DNA from: Medicago truncatula
Lineage: Eukaryota; Streptophyta; Magnoliopsida; Fabales; Fabaceae
Length of the DNA: 64,000 nt
Assembly: GCF_003473485.1 (NCBI RefSeq)
Contig: NC_053043.1
Coordinates: 17,079,001 to 17,143,000, forward strand
Reading direction: 5' to 3'
The position numbers and the translations under genes are program-made. Shown piece by piece: positions 47,864 to 58,020 of the stretch. The notes beneath the pieces were generated by a model that did no database searches, was not told the DNA's origin, and saw only the letters and a list, made by a program, of their open reading frames with translations. The number at the start of each line of letters is the position of its first letter. Position 1 is the first letter of the stretch.

Positions 47864-49597
47864 ATGGAACTCGAAACTCCTGGTGGCGCTATTGCATCTT
47901 CTTTCTTTGAGGCATTGATTGACAAATTGTCTTCTGCTGAAACTATGGACGAGAATCTACATAGTAGGTTGATAACGGCTTTGTTTTCCATCAATGTTGT
48001 TGCTGATGATGCTGAGAAAAAGCAGATCGATAACTTTCATGTGAAAGAATGGCTTCTTGGGGTTAAAGATGGTGTTCTTGATGCTCAGGATCTCGTGGAA
48101 GAAATTCACATTCAAGTTTCCAAGTCCAAACAGGAAGTAGCTGAATCTCAGACAAGCTCTACTAGAACCAACCAGCTATTGGGTATGTTAAATGTCTCTC
48201 CTAGTTCAATTGACAAGAATATAGTATCTAGGTTGAAAGAGATAGTTCAAAAACTTGAATCGCTTGTGAGCCTGAAAGATGTACTTCTTCTGAATGTTAA
48301 TCATGGTTTTAATGCTGGGTCACGGATGTTGATATCACCAAGTTTTCCATCTATGAATTCTCCTATGTATGGGAGAAATGATGACCAAACAACTCTCTCT
48401 AATTGGGGCACAAGGAGAAGTCGCTACACGCAGTGGAGAAGTCGCGTTGGTCACGGCATCAGATCAAATTCATCAATTACATCATCTGGATGAAGAAGAC
48501 TCTTGGACATTGTTTGCGAAACATGCATTTCATGGCTTTGATGATTCTTATGCTGTCTCCTGGACAAAGAAGACTACCCTCCATGAGAAGGTTGGTAAGA
48601 AGGTGGCTGACAAATGCAAAGGATTACCTCTGGCCTTGATAGCCATCGGAAATCTCTTGCGCAGAAACTCATCATTGCAGCATTGGGAGAAGATATCGGA
48701 AAGCGATGCATGGGATTTAGCAGAAGGGAACAGAATTGTCCCTGCATTAATGGTAAGCTATCAAAGCCTTCCCACTCACCTAAAGAAATGCTTTGAGTAC
48801 TGTGCCTTGTTTCCAAAAGGTTATCTTTATGAGAAAGATCAGCTATGTCTATTGTGGATGGCTGAAAATTTGATTCAACGCCCTCGACAACATATGACGA
48901 GTATGAAGGAAGTTGCTGAATCTTACTTCAATGATTTGATTTTGAGATCATTTTTCCAGCCATCAACAAAGTATAGAAATTATTTTGTCATGCACGACCT
49001 ACATCATGACTTGTCAAAGTCTATATTTGGGGAATTTTGTTTCACATGGGAAGGCAGAAAATCAAAGAACATGACAAGCATAACTCGTCATTTTTCATTT
49101 TTATGTGATGAAATAGGATCTCCGAAAGGACTGGAGACCTTGTTCGATGCGAAAAAGTTACGCACATTCCTACCGTTGTCTATGACTTGTTTTGAATATC
49201 AATGGTTATTGTGCTTTAACTCTAACAAATTACTGCTTTCAGAGCTCTTCTCCAAGTGCAAGAGGCTGCGTGTCTTATCTTTGTGTGGGTGTATGGATAT
49301 GATTGAGTTACCGGATAACATAGGCAATCTTAAACATCTCCATCACCTCGACCTTTCTCGTACTAAAATAAGTAAACTTCCGGATACATTGTGCTCACTT
49401 CATTACTTGCAAACATTGAAGGTCAGGGACTGTCAATTTCTTGAAGAGCTGCCTATGAATTTGCACAAACTCGTGAACTTGTGTTATCTCGATTTTAGTG
49501 GAACAAAGGTAACAGTAATGCCAAAGGAAATGGGAAAGCTGAAAAATCTTGAAGTACTGAGTTCTTTTTATGTAGGCAAGGGAAACGATTCTAGTAT
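47864..49597 (+). pseudogene. CNL4: receptor with deleted NB core and missing LRR 3' half
   Basis: The CC domain and linker are intact for 181 codons. At 48406 a deletion equal to 28546-28886 of CNL2 removes the P-loop, RNBS-A and kinase-2. A further 16 bp are replaced by a 7-bp filler (GAAGTCG) that also occurs just downstream. The net change shifts the frame, so translation from the ATG yields 209 aa with an unrelated tail. The remaining frame (RNBS-B TRSGEVA, GLPLA, MHD, first LRRs) is open from about 48408 to 49634 but is cut at 49597, where unit intergenic DNA begins. No ATP-binding receptor can be made. A CC-only product of about 180-209 aa is possible. Confidence 0.9.
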
Positions 49598-51559
49598 GAT
49601 GGACTTATCTGTATATGTTTATTTTGTTACATAATAGGAAAAGAAAAAAAAATTAATAAATGTTACTCATCGGACCGTCGTTGCAAGGAGTTTGTATTTT
49701 AACTAAAAATAAATGATATTTATTCATTCAAATTGATAAAGTTCGTGGATATAATACAAATTCAATAAAAATAGGAGAATGCTAACCATTGTTCTTAGGG
49801 CATTGGATAAAGGGATAAAAATAGAAATATAACTCTAAAAATGGTGAAAAGTGATAAATTTAACTTTTTAAAAGTCAAAATGTTGTTGAAACCAATGCAA
49901 ATATGCTATTTTTGCATTCCTTAACCATTGCCCTGCAAGACCGATAAAAATAAAACTTATGAATCTACGAACAAACTCACAACATTCATGTTAATAGCAT
50001 AAAACGGCAAAGTACAAAAGTCTACACATATGACTATATTCAAGCTTCTGAAATACCCATGTCTACGGATATGCAACAATGACGACGTCAAAATAATTGT
50101 TTTGATCTGCACTAGATTGAAGCTGATCTAACAATCTAAAGGAATAAATACCCAAACGAAACAAAAAAGACAAACAACACTGCACAAAGACGACGAACAA
50201 AACAACGTCGCACAAAGACGACAAAATAAAATATATGTGAAAATCACTTTTCAATAAAACAAGAGTATATATCGGTAAGACATGGTGATTCAGGTACAAC
50301 TCAAATTTCTTCTCCTACAGTAACAAGTGATATTGTTTCAGTAAGACATTATGCTAAATTATTTTGCTTATTTGAAAATTATTGCTAAGAGTCTAAGTGA
50401 AAGAATGGGGGAAGAAGTATGTCTTTTGTTGTTTTTATTTGATTTGGAAGGATTAACTCTTTTGCCTACATACCCTTAAAGAAAAGGGATCAAAACCAAT
50501 GTAGTTCCTGTAAAGAATTTCTTTGGTGGGTTGGATTGATTTTAAATTTTTGAAAATTGTTTTAAGAAGGGATAAGAGGCCTCAAGACATGAGAGAAAAT
50601 AAGATGAGGTTGATCAAATTTTAATTATAAGAAACCCAAGTCTAATATGGATGTTAAATTGATTAAACATTTGATTAAGAAAATAAAAGGAAAAACATTT
50701 GGGTTAAAATCGAAGGTTTATTAAGAAAATATTTTTGAAGTTTTGCATAATTGATTTTTTTTTAGAAAAATGATTTTTTTCTAAGTTAAACGCAAGCTAA
50801 AACTAAACGCAACGACATAACATAATAAAAAGCGAGAAATTTACAAAGGACGTTGGATTCCAAGCAAACTCTCAAGTAAGTGAACCTAAAATTACTAATA
50901 GTTTGATTTTAAGAAATTTTTTGAAGTCCGATAATTAACCTAAATATCACTAATTCATTCTGGTCCTCAATCACGGTTATGACGTAAAACGGTAAAAATA
51001 AAGTGTGGTGTCGGTGCTACTTCTCGTTTATGGATATTTACAAGGGACCTAGATACATGCTAAAGTCTCAAGCAAAATGTAACTATCAAGAAAATAAAAA
51101 TGCATGAGTTATATTACATCAATTCCTAAATACACACTAAAAATCAATGATAATAAAATAAATGACATGAATTAAAATATGCATGAGAGGATTCTAAACT
51201 ATTTTGTTACCTATTACCGTAAAATATTACCTTCCATATAGCACAGGTAGATGGTCTAGTAGTAAGTTAAATATATCAAAGAAAAATTAGGTTACATTCC
51301 AATGATTTTAATAGAAAGTTGTATTTTAATCTATTTGGTTGGATTGATCCAATAGTGTTGGTTTGGAACCATAAAGTATGTTTTCATTAGTATTTTATCT
51401 CCGTTTCAATTCTTTTCGATGATAATTTAAATGATTAAATTAACTTTTTTTTTTAAACAAAAGGAATACCCCTTTTGATTTTACCGATGTAAATTAAAAA
51501 ATTGTTGTCGTACACGAGTTTGCAGCTATCACATGATGTATTATATTATATTTTTAAAT
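49597..51559. repeat. Start of unit 4, copy of the unit upstream region
   Basis: It matches 943-2940 of unit 1, with more substitutions and small indels than units 1-3 show among themselves, so it is an older copy. It keeps the roughly 75-bp piece near 50960-51030 that unit 2 has lost. I see no coding region in it. Homology stops at the MITE inserted at 51560 and resumes at 58021. Confidence 0.8.
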
Positions 51560-51640
51560 GATGAGTGTTATTTGAACGGCCAATTTAGTGACAATTTATT
51601 TGACAATCATAACAATAGATAAATAAAGTAAAAAATAATA

Positions 51641-52014
51641 GGCTTAATTGCACTTTTGGATCCCTAACTTTCCAAAAGTTGCGGTTACAGACCCTTAATT
51701 AAAATCAATACAAAACAAACCCTTATGTTTCCATTTTGTAGCAGTTTTGAACCCCCAGTGGATTTTTGACCTGGTCGTTGCTAACGTGGCACTCACATCC
51801 CATTAGTGAGGTGCCACGTGGAATTTTTTTTTTTCCTTTTTAAAATTCATCATGTTTTTTTTTTAAATTGGACAAAATTAAAAAAAAATAAAAAGGGAAA
51901 TAGAAAGTCAAGTCACGTGACCTGCTTCCACAAAATTGAAACTTAGAAACTTAGGTTTTGTTAATTTCAGACCCCTTTCATCTTCTCAACATTCTTCTTC
52001 TCCATCGTACCGAA
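51641..52014 (+). repeat. MULE left terminal inverted repeat
   Basis: It matches the inverse of 56974-57352 up to CCATCGTACCGAAA. It contains the palindromic TCACGTGA and the CCACGTGG motif. By analogy with MuDR it probably holds the transposase promoter; the ATG lies 141 bp beyond it. Confidence 0.85.
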
Positions 52015-52154
52015 AACGATCGATTGTCCGCTTTGTTTCTCTGTTTCCAGAACGATCGATTCTTCTTCGGTTGTTTGAGTTCGTAATTTCGGTTAAGTTT
52101 CTGTAAGCAATTCGAGTTCCGGTTCTAGGGTTTGTGTTACTATTTTTGGAGAAG

Positions 52155-55100
52155 ATGAAGTGGGTCGATAAAGGCTTGGTGAAAGCTGGTGAAAGCTCTA
52201 GTCCTCGACAAGAGAAGAAGATTCCTGAGAAGAATGCCTTAAAGTAAGATTCGTTTTTGTCTTTACTTGAATATAGGGTTCTCTTTTTGGTTGTTGTGTG
52301 ATGTCTGCTGCATATAATATTGTAACTGGGGTCTCTTTTTTGTTTGTTGTGTTATGTGATAAATTGTTGCTTGAATTTAGGGTTGAAATACTGTATAAAT
52401 ACTTTATACATATGCTTTATAGGAATACTCTTGTACTGTAGAATTACTTTGTACTTGATACTGTATTAATACTCTTGTTATGTAGAAATACTTTATACTT
52501 TGTACACATACTATGTAGAAATACTCTTGTACTACTGATTGCACATACTATGTACACATACTTTATACTTTTTAGAAATACTCTTGTACTACTGATTGCA
52601 CATACCGTGTAGGCATACTTTATACTTTGTAGAAATACTTTGTACACATACTATTGCACTTATACTACTGATTTTGATAAGGTTGGTGAGTCTATTGAAT
52701 ACAATAATAATGTTATTTAAGGGCTTTTTTTAACTTAGCTAATATTATATTCCTTGCAGGGCTACTGAGGACCACCCACTGAAGTCACTGAAGATAAGGT
52801 TTAGATACAATGGTTACTTTAGTGGGGATCCTGAGTTGGAATACAAAAGGGGTGATACCTATGAGTATGGGGGCACGTGGGCCTTAGGTGAAGTTAACCT
52901 AATTAACTTGGATAAGCTGGTGAGAGAGTTAGGTGTAAAGGGGAACTATACTGTCTGGTATGTTGTGGTTGGTGGACAGCTCAAAGATGGTCTTAAAGCA
53001 ATTAAAACCCTTAGGGATGTGGTAAGGTTCATAAGTGAGTATAAAGATGAGAAGAGTGTGACTTTTTACTTGGAACATCTTGATGTAACTGAGCTTGATG
53101 CAAGATATGAGGATGAGGAGCATTCATATTCCCCTTTTGAATCTGATAGTGGAGCAGATCCTGAGTTTGTAGCAGCTGAAGGTGATGAACCTGAAAGTGA
53201 TAGTGTTGATGGGGTGTCTCTGAATGATAGTGACTATGATGAGGGCTTTGACTGGACAGATGTGTTGCCTGACCAACTAATAAATCATGCACCTGTGGTT
53301 ACTTCATATGTTCCATCTTTGGGGGCTTCTGAAAGATCAAAGAATTCTGATGCAACAAGACTTGAAGATTTTGATGATGAGAATGGAGATTCATCTGATT
53401 TAGATAGCATCTGCTCTTCTGATGAGGATACTGGACCTGGTAAGCCAAAATTACATAAGTTCAAGTTGTCTGATGAAATTAAATTTTTGAAAGGGCAAGT
53501 ATTCTCATCTTCTGAACTAATTAGGACATCTGTTAGAGAATTTGCTTTGCAACAAAGGAAAAATATTTATGTTCAGAAAAGTGAGAGGAACAGAGTTGTG
53601 GTTAAGTGTGATGAGGGTTGTCCATTTTACATGAGGTTTAGCAAGGCTCCACCTAAAACATACTTTATTTTAATTACTTATAACCCTGATCATAAGTGTC
53701 ATTACGGTGGGAGAACTAGATTGATTAGGACCACTTTGTTGGCTAAGAAGTTGATACCACTCCTGAAACTCACACCTCATATGAGGATAAAGAAATTGAA
53801 GGACGCTTGTAAAGAAAGGTGGGGGGTGATGTTAAGTAGCTATCAGTTATATAGGGCTAAGAAGAAGGCTTTAGAACTTATCCATGGTGCCATAGATGAG
53901 CAATATTCGCATCTGAGAAACTATGCTGAGGAATTGTTGAGGAGCAATCCTGGAAGTAGTGTTTTGATTAAGTGTAAAGATAGTGATGCTGGGCCTGTTT
54001 TTGAGAGAATATATGTTTGTTTTTATGCTTGCAAGAGGGCATTTGCAACTACTTGTAGACCATTAATTGGTCTAGATGGGTGTTTTTTGCAAGGAAGAGA
54101 TGGAGGACACTTATTAGCAGCAATTGGGAAAGATGGCAACAATCAAATGTTACCAATTGCATTTGCAGTAGTGGAAGCTGAGACAAAGGATTCATGGGAC
54201 TGGTTTCTTGAACTGTTATTAGGTGATTTGAATGGCATTTCTAATAAAAAATGGTCTTTCATATCAGACCAGCAAAAGGTATGCAATTGTTGTTTATTTG
54301 ACAAATTTAATATTAAGTTAACTATAATTGTCTTCTAATTTATTTATGTCTTAATTTGAAGGGACTTGTGAACACAATTGCATCAATTCCTGATGCTCAT
54401 GAGCACAGATTGTGTGTTAAGCATCTGTATGGGAACTTTAAGAAGAGACATCCAGGTGAGCATTTGAAGGAGGCAATGTGGAAAGCTGCTAGGTGTACTA
54501 CAATGATTGAATTTAACAAGGCAATGGAGAATTTGAAGAACATTAATGAAGCTGCTTGGAAGGAGATGAGTGAGCATTCTGTAGGTAGTTGGTCAAGGGC
54601 TGGGTTTAGTACTTATACTTGTTGTGATCTACAAGTAAACAATATGTGCGAGGCATTTAATAGTGCAATAGTTGATATAAGAGAGTATGCTGTTATATCT
54701 CTTGTTGATGGGCTGAAAATGTATATCACAGATAGGATAGTAAAACTTAGAGATTATATGTTGAGGTATGATGGTGAAATTTGTCCAATGATTAACAAGC
54801 TGTTGGATAATTGTAAGAAGGAAGCTGAGGGATGGTCTCCAAATTGGTGTGGAGATAGGGACTATGCTAGATTTACTGTTTATAATGGCACTGACTCATA
54901 TGCTGTGAATCTTGGAGAAAATACATGTGGCTGCAGGAAATAGGATCTGTCTGACATACCTTGTCCACATGCAATTGCTTGCATATGGTATAATAAGAAA
55001 AATCCAGATGACTATGTGGCTCATTGGTACAGGTTAGTACATTTACTATAGCTTTTACTTTGCTTTGTTTTAGTTTATAAACACTTGAGAAAAGGCTTAC

Positions 55101-55976
55101 AATTTAACTTGAGCATATACTTTTACTTTATATAGGAAATCTACTTTTTTGGATACTTACAACAACCTCATACTGCCTTCTAATGGACCAAAATTATGGC
55201 CACAAGTTGACCTTCCACCCATCTTGCCTCCATATGTTAGAAGGGCACCAGGTAGGCCCAAAAAACAAAGGAAAAAAGGTAATGATGAGAAGGTGAAACA
55301 TTCTCAATCTGGTGCTGGTAGTAGTAGCAATAGTAAATCTGTGCCCAAAAGAAACCAACACAGTCTCAAGTGTGGAAGGTGTGGTGTGGTTGGTCATAAT
55401 GCTAGGACATGCTATGGTAAACTACTTGGTGATAGGATGCTTGCACCAGGGGAGAATCAGGTACAAACTGTAATGTGTTTTATTATTGTGTTAAATATGC
55501 AATAAGTCATATGTATTTAACTTGTTTTATGCATATTCCAGACCAATCCAACTGTTCGGCAACCTCAAGCACCACCTGCACCCAAGAAGAAAGGGCCATC
55601 TAACAAGAAAGGACCAAGCAAAAAGGCTGGGAAATCATATGGAACCACACCCACAACTGCACCAACAGCTTCAACCACAACAGAAGCATCACCTGGAAAC
55701 ACAACTGCACCACCAGCTGCAAGCACCACTTTACCACCACCTAGCACCATTGTACCACCACCTGCTGCAACCAACATTGTGTCACTTGCAAGCAACAATG
55801 TGCCAACTGCAAGCAACTCTGTGCCACTTGCAAGCAACTTTGTGCCAATTGTGAAGCCACAAATAGTGGGGGAAAACATACTCATGGTGCCTAAGAAGTG
55901 CAGGAAGATTGGTATGAAGAGAAAGTCTGAAGAAATGGAGCCAATTGGAACACAACAGTCAGTAAACAATAAGTAG
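52155..55976 (+). pseudogene. MULE transposase (mudrA-like), five exons, one nonsense codon
   Basis: The ATG at 52155 and GT/AG introns give exons 52155-52243, 52760-54278, 54362-55032, 55136-55460 and 55542-55976, which join in frame to 1012 codons. Domains: PB1-like N-terminus (about 38-120), acidic linker, MuDR DNA-binding domain (about 262-360, GCPFYMRF), and a MULE DDE domain with D469 (GLDGCFL), D533 (SDQQKG) and E633 (CEAFN). A SWIM zinc finger (C725, C727, C737, H739), a CCHC knuckle (C839, C842, H847, C852) and a Lys then Pro/Thr/Ser-rich tail follow. The function is cut-and-paste transposition in the nucleus. TAG at 54941-54943 replaces the expected Trp (TGG) at residue 730, between the two halves of the SWIM finger. 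All else is open, so inactivation is recent. Exon borders are inferred from sequence alone. Confidence 0.85.
52400..52680. repeat. Minisatellite in transposase intron 1
   Basis: Imperfect tandem repeats built from TAGAAATACTCTTGTACTAC, TGATTGCACATACTATG and ACTTTATACTTTG modules. On the minus strand they give a repetitive chance open frame. Confidence 0.7.
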
Positions 55977-56263
55977 TGCCACCTATTTGTAATGCAATTT
56001 AAGTACTCTTTTGTTGGAATTATATTTTCTGTTGTAATAGTTAAGTATTGAAACTTGATGCCATGTGTTATTTTGGAACAAATTAGTTTAAGTTGTGTTA
56101 CTTTGCAACCTATTTAGTATTCAAACATGGTTGGTTGTAACTTAAGTCTACTTTTGGATATGCTATTTTGCAACATAATATCAGACTTTTTTTTGTGTTC
56201 TACTCTGTCCTCCATATCATATTTTCACAACATTATCTTGCATATGTTCAAAGTTCAATGGTT

Positions 56264-56399
56264 ACAAACATTTTCATTAACTTGCCAAAATCAATGGTTA
56301 CAAACATTCTTCTGCCACATGCTTACAAACATTTTCATTAACTTGCCAAAATCAATGGTTACAAACATTCTTCTGCCACATGCTTACAAACATTTTCAT
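56264..56399. repeat. 61-bp tandem repeat between the convergent MULE genes
   Basis: Two full copies of a 61-bp unit containing CTTGCCAAAATCAATGGTTA and CATTCTTCTGCCACATGC lie between the 3' ends of the two genes. Confidence 0.7.
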
Positions 56400-56487
56400 A
56401 ACCACAAACATTTTCAATGGTTACAAACATTCAACATCATTCAGCTTCTTACAATAATCAACCTAGTTTCATAGCTAATCCTAGAGC

Positions 56488-56808
56488 TTAAAGGCCAGAC
56501 ATGAACAACATCATTCCTAACACAACTATGACAATTACAAAACTTCTTTCCTTCTTCTTCAATTCATCATTCTTCCTCAACAGTGCTCGAATTATTTTCT
56601 TCTGCCTATCAGGTACCTCAGGATCATACCACCTAAAAAAATTGCATTTTCTTCCCACAAAATCCCTCCCACAGCCGTGAAACCTCCTCCCTGGATTCTC
56701 ATCAGTCCAAGAAGTCACCAATGGTGAATCAACACCACAATAACAAACCAACTTGGTTCTGTGATTCAATGTTGACCCACTAATCGATGAAGATGAATAT
56801 TCAACCAT
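56488..56808 (-). CDS. GRF-type zinc finger protein with C-terminal membrane segment (106 aa), carried by MULE
   Basis: A single-exon frame starting at 56808, inside the MULE. Residues about 22-62 form a GRF zinc finger: CYCG, then PGRRFHGC, then CNFFRWYD. A basic, charged helix follows (about 67-88, DRQKKIIRALLRKNDELKK, likely coiled coil), then a hydrophobic segment (about 90-106, FVIVIVVLGMMLFMSGL) at the very C-terminus, like a tail anchor. GRF fingers bind nucleic acid, often single-stranded DNA, in proteins such as NEIL3, APE2 and TOP3A. Its role here is unknown. It is transcribed towards the transposase, with its 5' side about 165 bp from the right terminal repeat and stops 511 bp apart. 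It holds the position of mudrB in MuDR but is unrelated. The frame is intact, unlike the transposase. Confidence 0.85.
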   Translation of the reverse strand: MVEYSSSSISGSTLNHRTKLVCYCGVDSPLVTSWTDENPGRRFHGCGRDFVGRKCNFFRWYDPEVPDRQKKIIRALLRKNDELKKKERSFVIVIVVLGMMLFMSGL

Positions 56809-56973
56809 TTGAGAAGAAATCGAATTGAGAAGAAAGAAAGGACAACGATTTGAGAAGAAGGAGGATTTTGAGGACGAAATCGAATGAGAAGGATGAACAG
56901 GGACGGCGATTGGAGAAGATGGTGTTTTTAATCGATTTGCAAATTTGGGAAATTGGGGGTTTTTAAACCCTAA

Positions 56974-57352
56974 TTTCGGTACGATGGAGAAGAAGAATGG
57001 TGAGAAGATGAAAGGGGTCTGAAATTAACAAAACCTAAGTTTCTAAGTTTTCAATTTTGTGGAAGCAGGTCACGTGACCTGACTTTCTATTTCCCTTTTT
57101 ATTTTATTTTTTTAATTTTGTCCAATTTAAAAAAAAAACATGATGAATTTCAAAAAGGAAAAAAAAAAAATCCACGTGGCACCTCACTAATGGGATGTGA
57201 GTGCCACGTCAGCAACGACCAGGTCAAAAATCCACTGGGGGTTCAAAACTGCTACAAAATGGAAACATAAGGGTTTGTTTTGTATTTATTTTAGTTAAGG
57301 GTCTGTAACCGCAACTTTTGGAAAGTTAGGGGTTCAAAAGTGCAATTAAGCC
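56974..57352 (-). repeat. MULE right terminal inverted repeat
   Basis: Inverse copy of 51641-52014. It would serve as the promoter of the GRF-finger gene by analogy with MuDR. Small indels occur in the A/T runs. Confidence 0.85.
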
Positions 57353-57393
57353 AAAATAATATTAGTATGAAAAAGAAAGTTGTTGCAAAAGTT

Positions 57394-57971
57394 TTTTTTT
57401 TTGACAGAAAGATAATTATCTCATTTCATTAATAAGGACATCTTGAATACAATCAGGTAATACAGTGAAATAGTGGATACTAGCATAAAATGTGGCCGCC
57501 CTAGCAAGTCTATGAGCAACCTCATTTGCTTGTCTCCTAATAAACTCTACCCTTGAGTTTGTGAAAAAAGATGAGAAGGTAGTCCTACATTCTCTGATGA
57601 TAGCTCCTAAATCAGATACATCATTTCTAGTGCTGTGAAAACTATCTACTACCCTCTTAGAGTCAAGCTCGAAAGTAATATTATTTAAATTCAGCTCTTT
57701 TGCCCATCTGATAGCATATAAAAGACCAATAGCTTCTCCCTCAGGCACATCTAAGAGCGGCGTCGACCAACTGGTTCTGGCTTTCACCAACCTCCCGTTA
57801 TCATCCCTGATGCAAATTCCTATGCCAACCCGGTTGCTTTCTTTGAAGAAAGCAGCATCTACATTGCATTTGAAATGACCTTCATCTGGCTTTCTCCAAA
57901 CTTTGTCGTCAATACGCTGTTGCTGTACATCCACTCGATTACGATATAGAACTAATACAAAACTTTATCAA
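57394..57971 (-). mobile_element. 5'-truncated LINE insertion
   Basis: On the minus strand it carries an RNase H domain and ends in a poly-A tail (T run 57392-57402) just after the coding end. An 18-bp target duplication (AAAGTTGTTGCAAAAGTT) lies at 57376-57393 and 57972-57989. At the 5' junction about 31 bp (57944-57974) copy the nearby host sequence at 58026-58056. Confidence 0.75.
57416..57934 (-). CDS. LINE-type RNase H domain (RVT_3-like), 172 aa fragment
   Basis: This is the C-terminal part of a plant non-LTR retrotransposon polyprotein. Motifs: FKCNVDAAFF (first Asp), PEGEAIGLLYAI (Glu), FELDSKRVVD (second Asp) and RRQANEVAHRLARAA, typical of plant RNase H-like domains. The endonuclease and reverse transcriptase that should precede it are absent, consistent with 5' truncation on insertion. 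It degrades RNA in RNA-DNA hybrids in the full element. Here it has no own promoter that I can see, so expression is unlikely. Confidence 0.85.
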   Translation of the reverse strand: MDVQQQRIDDKVWRKPDEGHFKCNVDAAFFKESNRVGIGICIRDDNGRLVKARTSWSTPLLDVPEGEAIGLLYAIRWAKELNLNNITFELDSKRVVDSFHSTRNDVSDLGAIIRECRTTFSSFFTNSRVEFIRRQANEVAHRLARAATFYASIHYFTVLPDCIQDVLINEMR

Positions 57972-58020
57972 AAAGTTGTTGCAAAAGTTGTCACCAAAAG
58001 ATGTTCAAATATCATTTATC

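Larger units (their letters stand above)
37621..49597. repeat. Tandem CNL unit 3, chimeric
   Basis: It matches unit 2 from its start to about 39158, then carries about 3.3 kb with no counterpart in units 1-2, including the CNL3 fragment. It rejoins unit-2 sequence (about 22485 onward) at about 42502-42525 and follows it to CNL4. At 49597 it stops inside the LRR coding sequence and switches to sequence matching unit 1 from about 943. So at least two rearrangements shaped this unit. Confidence 0.85.
51641..57352. mobile_element. Mutator-like element (MULE), 5.7 kb, two convergent genes
   Basis: Ends are GGCTTAATTGCACTTTTGG and its inverse, with a perfect 9-bp target duplication AAAATAATA (51632-51640, 57353-57361). 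Terminal inverted repeats run 51641-52014 and about 56974-57352, differing by scattered substitutions and small indels. Inside, a mudrA-like transposase is on the plus strand and a GRF-finger gene on the minus strand. This two-gene convergent plan resembles maize MuDR. The element sits inside a MITE. The terminal GGCT(T/A)AATT and internal TAACT motifs resemble the foldback elements at 13733 and 33641. Confidence 0.9.
51560..58020. mobile_element. Small MITE split by MULE and LINE insertions
   Basis: Removing the MULE (51641-57352 plus one target copy) and the LINE (57394-57971 plus one copy) leaves about 145 bp. Its ends, GATGAGTGTTATTTGAAC and inverted GATAAATGATATTTGAAC, continue to GTGACAA at both sides. 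TTTTTAAAT (51551-51559) and TTTCTAAAT (58021-58029) form a 9-bp duplication with one mismatch, and the flanking unit sequence reads through. Probably a Mutator-type MITE. Confidence 0.65.

Noticed and set aside
51836-51850. CCACGTGG and TCACGTGA palindromes in the MULE ends as host regulatory sites
   Set aside because: They lie in the terminal repeats of the transposon. G-box-like function is possible for its own promoters, but nothing here ties them to the receptor genes.
55565-55969. 134-aa minus-strand Gly/Val/Ala-rich frame
   Set aside because: It is antisense to the Pro/Thr-rich tail of the transposase (last exon) and has no features of its own.
56264-56399. CRISPR-like repeat array
   Set aside because: Only two long copies without spacers in a plant transposon; an ordinary tandem repeat.
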